Shown piece by piece: positions 9,001 to 13,369 of a stretch of 13,369 nt of DNA. Numbering within the stretch: the first letter of the stretch is position 1; each line of letters starts with the position of its first letter. Origin of the DNA: an uncultured Ruminococcus sp. (GTDB taxonomy: Bacteria > Bacillota > Clostridia > Oscillospirales > Ruminococcaceae); assembly GCA_947177345.1 (NCBI GenBank), contig CAMWUB010000015.1, forward strand, positions 1 to 13,369. Direction: 5' to 3'. The notes under the pieces were generated by a model that saw only the letters and a list, made by a program, of their open reading frames with translations, searched no databases and was not told the DNA's origin. The position numbers were made by a program, and so were the translations under genes.

Positions 9001-10696
9001 AAGTGGCAAGAACGGTTATACAGCGTCATATGAAAAAAATGGTAATGATTATGTTATAACCAACAGTCCGCCGACCGTTGACATTCAAGTTGAAAAGACA
9101 TGGGCTGACGGAAATTCCGGAAGACCTGACAGCATAGACCTTAAATTACAGCGTAAGGAGTCAAACGGAACTTGGACAGACGTAACAGGTGTAACGCCAA
9201 CTTTAGAGAAAAATGATGATAAATGGATTTACACATATAAAAATCTTCCTGAGTATCAGTATAAAATTGTTGAAGAAAATGTTCCGACAGGTTATACTGT
9301 TCAGTATGTCAAAGACGGAGAAGCTGATAATAGTGGTGTTATCAGACTTACAAATACAAAACTTTTGTCACTCACTCTGAAGAAAATATGGTCTGACAAT
9401 GATGAGCATACAGGCGATAAGATCAGTATAAAGGTTCACCGCTCAACAAATGATAGTGACGCTAAAAACAATAATCTTCCGTTAGTTATGTCAATAAGCG
9501 GTCAGAAATCTATGCAGGCAAACTCAACACAGTTGTTAAGTGTAAACAGAACTGGTAATATTAAATGGTCATCTTCTGATTCAAGTGTAGTTGCGATTTC
9601 AGCACAAGGTGATACGATTTATGCAATGAAGAGGGCTTCAGCTGATGAAACTTCAAGTGCTACAATAGTTGCACGTAAGGCAGGTGCAGCGACTATCACC
9701 GCACAGTGTGGTAGCGAAATCGCAACGATTGAGATTACAGTTACTATAGCATCTACATCTTCTGAAACTACAACGACATCTACCACTACAAAGGCTACCA
9801 CCACAACAACTACCAAATCAGAAGTTGTATCAACTACAACATCAAGTGAAGAAAGTAAAGAAGAACCTGAAACAAGTTCAACAACTACAACCACAGCTGG
9901 TGGCGTAAATAACAATAGTTTTACTTTAAATGGAAAAGATGACTCCAAAACAATAACATTAGACAGTTCTAAAAAGATTCAAAATATTAACGTTAGTTGT
10001 GAAATTCCAAATGACTATGTACAATTAATAGTTGGTGGAACATTAAATGGTAATTATGTATTTGGTGAGTATAAACAGGTTGAAAGCAATGTAGTTGTTT
10101 CAGCTGGTGATTGGAGCAATTGGTTTGCAGATACATTAAAATTATCATTAAATACTGATGGTGCAGTAGCAACAATTAATAGTGTTACTATTACTTATAG
10201 TGATGGAACAACTCAGACTTATGGAAATGTTGCTACACAGAACTTCTCACTCAAGCCTATATCCCTCGGAATGATTGGTTTAAAACATTCCGCTGCTGAA
10301 ACATCTGTAATAGCTGGTCAACTTTCCGATTTTGATAGTAATGGCGTAGCAAATCTTATAATGGATTGTGATAGCGATACGCTTAATGGTCAAAAATGGA
10401 TAGAAACTTATGAACTTCCGGCATACGACGAAAACGGCCACGAATACTACTACTGGGTAGAGGAAGTTAAAGTAGGTGGTTATACAACGAGCTATCAGTT
10501 TAGCGACAGCAATGGTAATACTAATTGTATACAAGGTGACGGAACAATAACAATCATAAACACCAAAGAAGAATCACCTTCCGTGACAATGCCTTCGACA
10601 GGTGGCACAGGTACAACATGGTATTATATAACGGGAATGGCATTAATGTTGATACCGATAGTTATACTTGCAAGAAGACGTAAAAAATTGACATAA
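3008..10696 (+). CDS. Giant multidomain CnaB adhesin, probable pilus tip
   Basis: Wall-linked surface protein of 2562 residues. It has a signal segment at about 19-47 (hydrophobic, with the GLIMPAISM motif of large Firmicutes CnaB adhesins) and the sorting signal MPSTGG at 2528-2533, followed by a membrane helix and RRRKK. Between them, approximately: N-terminal adhesin-like beta domain 60-235; three SdrD/D2-type beta domains at 240-350, 368-525 and 548-665; another at 683-863; CnaB 865-985; beta domains 989-1155 and 1161-1445, the latter interrupted around 1288-1371; SpaA-like domain 1467-1638; CnaB at 1639-1785, 1786-1905, 1909-2022 and 2024-2118; and a split CnaB at 2119-2156 plus 2460-2520. 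CnaB starts carry the K-x-W signature and end in I-T-N-type strands, as isopeptide-bonded repeats do. Placed before the backbone pilin and of great length, it fits a tip adhesin. The ligand is unknown. Boundaries are by eye. Confidence 0.88.
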   Translation: MKRFQTIIQKYITNHQKHKKYLAGVLALSVLVSFGVSAGLIMPAISMTDEDTNQSVSYEAVPLANESGGIQYQYLERAYSVSEVSGNGIDFGDKITNVSVGAPTNITEDDEADIKVYLDYKFTSEDDVKNKITKENPYIYYHITDSDIKIPQGGFFGEACKVFDGSTLAGYYSISESGDIVIKFINDYIDKKIATTGTLTGTLNFKGSVKRDKTESGDKHITIGGKDATVDFEDRPVNLNKDSQVRVENSKNYIDWSITMTTPRGYTAVQNGDTLTDILTDLTDNKTVNISNVSVKYDDGSDVACTVNNGVITFNENIPPETTITITYTTEDAQQGHEYNNTADLDLKTSDKKPHTEKKVNVDKQTQNISKSAKADYDVKGNGVPNGEIIYNIEVEDSYGQSLKDFNIYDIAFLDSNGIDAIMEEKTNEWGGKYEEWTYGENNPYKYRSVSSNKGLPVLEKDDIIVKDSYGNNVNFTLNNGYITVNDDVGKVFIEYRLPEDIVWSISNEYGHDVGNGNVNYAAIKPKDNPDTPKNENSGKIEYNKTPYSISKSGTPNYDSEAFRWNITVTATGLADGLKGATITDDLFVGIDPEKITIVGDRYGTKLYITDFTVENGVLTINQATESGVDYVITYDVPLTDEQKSKAENGETVTQSNSATINKDKFGEKGTGEQSCDYSNRENMNKVLEEIENKSVEEIIDPENAKKEFKWHIDITTDKGFYNDTGDKVLVDIMSVEEYDENGVQIESTQATHTMTDAQFNNIFIQVKENADNGYWGDGDTKTLVKDTDYTIEKTDTGFQIAFNQSVENKYKFAHIVYSTIADYRAIAGENGYGHTVEFANDSSFGKLVSPKVEYKVKSKDPKNVSYNVSVKKKWNDNDNSAGKRQEVTVSLMRRPKDSEDEWEEVSSTTVPLPYGNNQESEKVTFPNGPFPDSVQNEDGTLTEYEYIVVEETKIDGYKENPSVTVDVKDKNNGTMDFTVTNELEDSLEKFAIDQDGNKITNITAEDLEKLVPTYEKDGKKYYVFRWEVSFNAGMVLTEEVPNDYIFFAPDGVNSGKSNILYDSKYLPETYDGSAYWTMNSYEIAVTNNIVQFKPNANIIGVRYYIAVPADAIDNEIYSDAEHKTVNENYSFSVDNTVKSGDTEDTAKIKITNSKGGPQKADVISKGINADADTWDGENFELNYLEYYLDINPEALKLTDGKSGINVVDTLKTKEYIYNFGKDDAESATGQNLVDAILQELKVIDVATGRELLESEYNIRDISDTVTDVDLSDITKDSSNNATMDVMSGDIVTLELGNVTESDLMNFHIYIKDESNKNINENGDSGLLVTNYLRWEDGKAFITVTVPNGASKLELNAWGSNLQYTISATAKRTPSASEIHLTLPDEMHLRVEYKYIILTNENSPSLGKTNEKTHKKIVAGDAPSPNDKITFSNSASLKTVNITDEATKDNVEIKVSDSLATVTPDTPPSIKKVDVNDYSLQLNANFKFAKYVDGKWQFAKALDTNTDNNSDRTTVSDWTDGVTGNSIPTDACDVEFTGSPFNIVLDSNVLYKMVEVTLPEGYEGTNITIPPGETFESVLKKYLQGQLTNDNNVKNFLDNYVHTYYIVSGKVDSYPEGVNSSDVIQAVKGSTVNITNNKLIDVKSTKKWPKDVSGEVEVELLWSTKKTIDGSIPSDAKPVEKTDESNTLNLFGDNVSAKQTLTDENQYAYTWRNLPSGKNGVPIYYYVRENKYKIGNDTYELDRESGEYKNGSTVGQYSPVYQGNGNNNPTDNNKTVEISITNSKGLELEKRWLDSNDNALSNIPAEAVKLRLYGTLENGESEQIESKEEDKLFTLTANDNWKLSVPDSILGNKKYTTFTAEEVSVKLKGKSEFEELDSLGKTYTISPFKELTGTTGVVGVINKDSTPSNVSVSVEKKWADGNDSHNSDTVTVKLFRSTSSDVTIDELQTINNNGTVQGKIITEESSVQLSNANSWKHTWSDLTYSENGENYYYYVLETSGKNGYTASYEKNGNDYVITNSPPTVDIQVEKTWADGNSGRPDSIDLKLQRKESNGTWTDVTGVTPTLEKNDDKWIYTYKNLPEYQYKIVEENVPTGYTVQYVKDGEADNSGVIRLTNTKLLSLTLKKIWSDNDEHTGDKISIKVHRSTNDSDAKNNNLPLVMSISGQKSMQANSTQLLSVNRTGNIKWSSSDSSVVAISAQGDTIYAMKRASADETSSATIVARKAGAATITAQCGSEIATIEITVTIASTSSETTTTSTTTKATTTTTTKSEVVSTTTSSEESKEEPETSSTTTTTAGGVNNNSFTLNGKDDSKTITLDSSKKIQNINVSCEIPNDYVQLIVGGTLNGNYVFGEYKQVESNVVVSAGDWSNWFADTLKLSLNTDGAVATINSVTITYSDGTTQTYGNVATQNFSLKPISLGMIGLKHSAAETSVIAGQLSDFDSNGVANLIMDCDSDTLNGQKWIETYELPAYDENGHEYYYWVEEVKVGGYTTSYQFSDSNGNTNCIQGDGTITIINTKEESPSVTMPSTGGTGTTWYYITGMALMLIPIVILARRRKKLT
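6869..7120 (+). other. Probable inserted beta domain in giant adhesin
   Basis: Residues 1288-1371 of the giant adhesin. The host domain reads through ESEYNIRDISDT and resumes at SEIHLTLPDEMHLRVEYKY. In related D2-type domains such halves lie close together, but here a compact beta-rich segment (from SGDIVTLELGN to YTISATAK) separates them. Its nine leucines use only TTA (7) or TTG (2), while flanking host sequence uses CTT, CTC and CTG as well. Insertion is inferred; the codon contrast is seen. Confidence 0.4.
9476..10390 (+). other. About 305-residue insert splitting the last CnaB domain
   Basis: The last CnaB domain starts at LTLKKIWSDNDEH (from residue 2122) but stops after KVHRSTNDSD. 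Its second half, WIETYELPAYDENGHEY, WVEE and TITIINTK, returns only at about 2464-2520. Between lie a Big_2-type Ig-like domain (about 2159-2247: SISGQ, IKWSSSDSSVVAIS, then ATIVARKAGAATITAQ), a Thr/Ser linker (2249-2297), an unassigned beta-sandwich-like domain (2304-2405, ending TITYSDGTTQTY) and about 55 unassigned residues. K2126, E2485/E2486 and N2518 could still form the isopeptide bond, holding the insert out as a side arm. Confidence 0.7.
9752..9898 (+). repeat. Thr-rich linker tract in giant adhesin
   Basis: Residues 2249-2297, mostly ACA/ACT/ACC codons with Ser, Glu and Lys interruptions. It has the same style as the stalk of the first pilin gene and joins the Big_2 domain to the unassigned beta domain. 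Probably extended and possibly O-glycosylated. Confidence 0.75.
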
Positions 10697-10708
10697 TCAG
10701 TAATCCAC

Positions 10709-10732
10709 GGGGCTGTATGACAACCCAGCCCC
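10709..10732 (+). promoter_or_regulatory. GC-rich hairpin before backbone pilin
   Basis: GGGGCTG (10709-10715) pairs with CAGCCCC (10726-10732) over a 10-base loop, in a 78-base gap. No T run follows, so it is not a classical intrinsic terminator. It starts 12 bases after the adhesin stop and would sit in the leader of the backbone pilin mRNA, where it could mark RNA processing or protect the 3' segment and so raise backbone over tip levels (inference). TTGACA at 10688-10693 has no -10 at the right distance. Confidence 0.6.
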
Positions 10733-10774
10733 ACTAAAACAAATCCGAAAATATTTTTAAAGGAGAAAAAATTT

Positions 10775-12439
10775 ATGAAACACTCTAAGAAATTTACAGC
10801 TATGATAGCTGCCCTCGCACTCACAGCATGTTCAATCGCCCCTATGTTCTCATTCGCAACAGGCGAAGATCCAGCACCAAAAACTGTTACAATCACTATG
10901 CAGGACCCATCAGCTGACGGTAATGTTGCTAATACTAAATCAACATTTACAGCTTTTAAAATTTTAGATGCATCTGTAAGCGGTACAGCTTATAACTACA
11001 CTGTTAATGCAAAATACAGAGAAGTTCTTCAAGGAGCTTTAGATATTGCAGACCAGGAAGATGATGATGATAATAAAAAATTAGATGCAGCTATTCTTAC
11101 AGCTATGGAAGCACTCACCAATGATACACTTCGTGGTGTAGCAGATACAATATATAGAGCTATTCTTAGTGGCAAAATTGCCGGTGATGCAACTGCTACA
11201 AATGGTGTATTCAGTGATGTGGCACAGGGTTATTATCTTATTGCTGAAACTGCACTTGGTGCAGATGATACAGAAGGTACAATGTCACTTGTTATGGTAG
11301 AAACTATGGGTGAAGATAGTTTAGAAATAACAACTAAGAAAGAAGGTCCTTCATTCCAGAAGAAACTTAAGGATATAAATGATTCTGTAGCAAACAGTGA
11401 AACTGATTGGCAGGATAGTGCGGACTATGATATTAATGATGAAGTACCTTTCCAGCTTAAAGCTACTTTACCGGATGATTACGATAAATATGAACATTAT
11501 ACGCTTGTGTTCCACGATGATTTAAACACGAATGATGGCGGAGAAGATGTATTTGATTTAGTTGAAGATTCGTTTGTAGTTTATGCCGATGTCAACGGTA
11601 ATGGCGTATACGATGAAGGTGAAGAAATTGATGTTGAGCCCGTAGTTGAATCAAAAACTCATGACGATTTTGATTGCGATTTTGAAGTTACAATTCCTGA
11701 CCTTAAGGATGAATCTTTGGCAGATATTGGTATTACAAAGACTACACCTATTTATGTTGAATATAAAGCAAAATTAAATGAGAATGCTGCTCTTGGTAAG
11801 CCTGGTAACTGGAATGATGCTTATCTTGAATATTCCAACAATCCTTATAACACTGGTGAGGGTGACGAAAATCCAAAGAGTAAAACTCCGGTAGATACTG
11901 TTGTAGTATTTACATATAAAACTGTAGTTGACAAGATTAACCCAGAAGGTGAAAGCTTATCAGGTGCTGAATTTAAACTTGAGAAGTATGACGCAGCAAC
12001 AGATTCATGGGTAGAAAAAGCATTAGTAACATCTGATGAAGGTGATTCATTCTCATTCACTGGTCTTGATGACGGTGATTATAGATTGGAAGAAGTAACC
12101 GCACCTGCTGGTTATAAGAAGATAGACGGATATATTACATTCACTGTAACAGCTGAACATACTGAAAACGGCGATAAAGCAAATTTAGCGTTAACATCAT
12201 TAACTGGTGATGTAACAGGCGGAGCTATTAATATTCAGAATTTGGTAGACGAAAGCAAACTGGAAGTTGATAATGATTTGTCTACTCTCGATGCTGATGT
12301 TATCAATACATCAGGTTCAAGACTTCCTTCAACCGGTGGTATCGGTACAACTATATTCTACCTCGGCGGTGGTGCTATGGTAGCAGTAGCAGGTGTATTC
12401 CTCATCACAAAGAAGAGAATGGGCAAACAGGAAAACTGA
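10775..12439 (+). CDS. Major (backbone) pilin, LPSTGG sorting signal
   Basis: Repeating subunit of the pilus shaft, 554 residues. The signal peptide covers 1 to about 29 (cleavage likely near SFA or ATG). D1 (about 35-187) has the pilin features FTAFKILDA and QGYYLIAE. D2 (about 192-365) is a fimbrial isopeptide D2-type domain starting FQKKLKDIND and ending DAYLEYSNNP. D3 (about 378-490) is a SpaA/CnaB domain with a clear E-box, YRLEEVTAPAGY (E440), plus K382 and N489 as isopeptide candidates. LPSTG at 517-521 precedes a membrane helix and KKRMGK. AAAGGAG (10759-10765) is 9 bases before the ATG. The canonical YPK pilin motif is missing; K188/K189 in ITTKKEG, at the D1-D2 junction, are the best candidates for the linking lysine. 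An EF-hand-like loop lies at 272-283. Size, domains and position next to the sortase support backbone over minor pilin. Confidence 0.9.
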   Translation: MKHSKKFTAMIAALALTACSIAPMFSFATGEDPAPKTVTITMQDPSADGNVANTKSTFTAFKILDASVSGTAYNYTVNAKYREVLQGALDIADQEDDDDNKKLDAAILTAMEALTNDTLRGVADTIYRAILSGKIAGDATATNGVFSDVAQGYYLIAETALGADDTEGTMSLVMVETMGEDSLEITTKKEGPSFQKKLKDINDSVANSETDWQDSADYDINDEVPFQLKATLPDDYDKYEHYTLVFHDDLNTNDGGEDVFDLVEDSFVVYADVNGNGVYDEGEEIDVEPVVESKTHDDFDCDFEVTIPDLKDESLADIGITKTTPIYVEYKAKLNENAALGKPGNWNDAYLEYSNNPYNTGEGDENPKSKTPVDTVVVFTYKTVVDKINPEGESLSGAEFKLEKYDAATDSWVEKALVTSDEGDSFSFTGLDDGDYRLEEVTAPAGYKKIDGYITFTVTAEHTENGDKANLALTSLTGDVTGGAINIQNLVDESKLEVDNDLSTLDADVINTSGSRLPSTGGIGTTIFYLGGGAMVAVAGVFLITKKRMGKQEN

Positions 12440-12469
12440 TTGACAGCATAGCAAAAAATAAATTATAAT
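12440..12469 (+). promoter_or_regulatory. Internal promoter for sortase
   Basis: TTGACA (12440-12445), an 18-base spacer and TATAAT (12464-12469), both perfect hexamers, begin directly after the backbone pilin stop. The predicted start, near 12475-12477, coincides with the first base of the hairpin at 12476. This suggests the sortase is transcribed independently as well as by readthrough. Confidence 0.68.
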
Positions 12470-12475
12470 TCAAAT

Positions 12476-12510
12476 CTGCCGGTGGAGCAATCTACCGGCA
12501 GTATCTGCCG
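12476..12510 (+). promoter_or_regulatory. Sortase leader hairpin with GCAA tetraloop
   Basis: CTGCCGGTGGA (12476-12486) pairs with TCTACCGGCAG (12491-12501): 11 pairs, one of them G-U, closed by GCAA, a GNRA tetraloop. No T run follows, so it is not a standard terminator. CGGCAG (12496-12501) can instead pair with CTGCCG (12505-12510) over a 3-base loop, just before the AAGGGGG ribosome binding site (12514-12520); the two folds exclude each other. It could be a 5' stabiliser or a translation control element. Confidence 0.65.
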
Positions 12511-12528
12511 AAAAAGGGGGTCACGCAG

Positions 12529-13299
12529 GTGAGAAAAAAAAAATCAGGATTTGTTTCAACAATTATATTGATAATTATCTTACTTGTTGGACTTGCTATA
12601 ATGTCGTATCCTACTATAAGTGATATGTGGAATACAAGAGAACAACGTAAAGCTATTGCGAATTATGAACACATAGTAATGCAGATAGATGAAAGTGAAA
12701 CTGAAAGAATGATGCAGGAGGCACACGACTACAACGAACAGCTTGCAAAGTTGTATGCACCGCTTACGAATTATAAGGAAATATCGGGATATGACGATAT
12801 ACTTAATATTTCAGGTACTGGAATAATGGGATTTGTATCAATACCGTTTATAAAAGTCGAGTTGCCGATATATCACGGCACAAGCGAGGAAGTTCTGAAC
12901 GTAGCCGCCGGACATCTTGAGGGAACATCATTTCCGGTAGGCGGAAGCGATACACATGCAGTAATATCGGCACACCGTGGCTTGCCGTCTGCTAAACTTT
13001 TCACCGACCTTGACCAGTTAGTTGTGGGAGATACTTTCACAATAAACGTATTAGGTGAAGTTTATACTTACGAAATCGAGGAAATACTGATAGTAAAGCC
13101 TACAGAAGTCGATAAACTGGCAATAATTCCGGACGGTGACTATGTAACACTTATGACCTGTACACCATATGGTATAAACTCGCACAGAATGTTATTGCGT
13201 TCGCACCGTATAGAGACAACCTACCACTATAACGCAAAAGTAGTAGCTGATGCATCACAGGTAGACCCATTATTAGCCGTACCGGTTATATCGTTGCCG
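12529..13299 (+). CDS. Class C (pilin-polymerising) sortase, 3' truncated
   Basis: Membrane transpeptidase that cuts pilin sorting signals and joins them to the next pilin's lysine. The visible part is 257 residues. Residues 8-28 form an N-terminal membrane helix, and the class C core runs from GIMGFVSIPFIKVELPIYHG (98-117) through HLEGTSFPVGG and SAHRGLPSAKLFTDLD to TLMTCTPYGINSHRMLLR. The catalytic triad is complete: H149, C211 and R220 (nine after Cys, as in pneumococcal SrtC). GTG is the start: AAGGGGG (12514-12520) is 8 bases upstream and nothing earlier fits. The sequence breaks at VDPLLAVPVISLP, apparently the beginning of the C-terminal membrane helix, so perhaps a few tens of residues are lost. 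The frame stays open through adapter sequence, which must not be translated. The usual DP-aromatic lid is not visible; LYAPL (75-79) occupies that region. Confidence 0.92.
12534..12543 (+). repeat. A10 homopolymer in sortase codons 2-5
   Basis: Ten consecutive A residues cover the end of codon 2 to codon 5 (AGA AAA AAA AAA). Gain or loss of one base would shift the frame at the very start of the sortase, so this is a candidate slippage site. It may equally just encode the positive residues before the membrane helix. Confidence 0.5.
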
Positions 13300-13369
13300 C
13301 TGTCTATTATACACATATCCGAGCCCACGAGACGTAGAGGGAGGTGGGATGGCGGGGGCGGGGTGAAAA
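13300..13369 (+). other. Illumina Nextera adapter contamination
   Basis: The first 34 bases (13300-13333) match the Nextera read-2 transposase adapter (core TTATACACAT, then CCGAGCCCACGAGAC), with two C-to-A changes. They are followed by GTAGAGGG, one base from Nextera index N712 (GTAGAGGA), then 24 bases aligning to the P7 tail, where all 12 mismatches are T or C read as G, and finally AAAA. The order, spacing and error pattern make this read-through adapter, not genome. Real sequence ends at about 13299. Confidence 0.96.

Noticed and set aside
10709..10732. Intrinsic terminator after the giant adhesin
   Set aside because: The stem is good but is followed by ACTAAAAC, not a T run, and the backbone pilin it precedes has no promoter in the gap.
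12476..12501. Intrinsic terminator after the backbone pilin
   Set aside because: No T run after the stem on the + strand; the consensus promoter directly upstream makes a 5' leader structure more likely.
13300..13368. Gly/Arg-rich C-terminal tail of the sortase
   Set aside because: Encoded by adapter and index sequence, not by the genome.

Overview
The window is AT-rich by eye and reads on one strand as a sortase-assembled pilus operon of a low-GC Gram-positive gut-type anaerobe. Sortase signals, Gram-positive ribosome binding sites (AAGGAG, GGAGGG), CnaB-type domains and long threonine-only linkers fit a Ruminococcus-like member of the Oscillospiraceae. The genus is inferred from style, not proven.

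Layout: 1-677 is a non-coding control region. It holds two near-consensus forward promoters (71-99, 258-286), each preceded by a copy of a 22-23 bp element, and a probable divergent promoter (22-50) for a gene off the left edge. Six genes follow on the + strand: a Thr-rich minor pilin or anchor with LPQTG (678-2150); a 67-residue coiled-coil protein (2178-2381); a type I signal peptidase overlapping it by 4 bp (2378-2968); a 2562-residue tip-type adhesin with a TTG start (3008-10696); the backbone pilin (10775-12439); and a class C sortase with a GTG start, cut off by the end of the real sequence (12529-13299). The sortase also has its own TTGACA-18-TATAAT promoter (12440-12469), whose transcript would begin with an 11-bp hairpin.

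Likely joint function: the signal peptidase processes the secreted pilins, the sortase polymerises the backbone pilin through its LPSTG signal, the giant adhesin caps the fibre, and the LPQTG protein could anchor the base. All three structural proteins have CnaB or related isopeptide-type domains.

Most notable: (1) the giant adhesin has a CnaB domain interrupted by about 300 residues (Big_2 domain, Thr linker, unknown beta domain). A second probable insertion lies around residues 1288-1371. In the unknown beta domain and the second insertion, leucine is encoded only by TTA/TTG. (2) The last 70 bases (13300-13369) are Illumina Nextera adapter, index and P7 sequence, not genome, so the end of the sortase frame is artificial.
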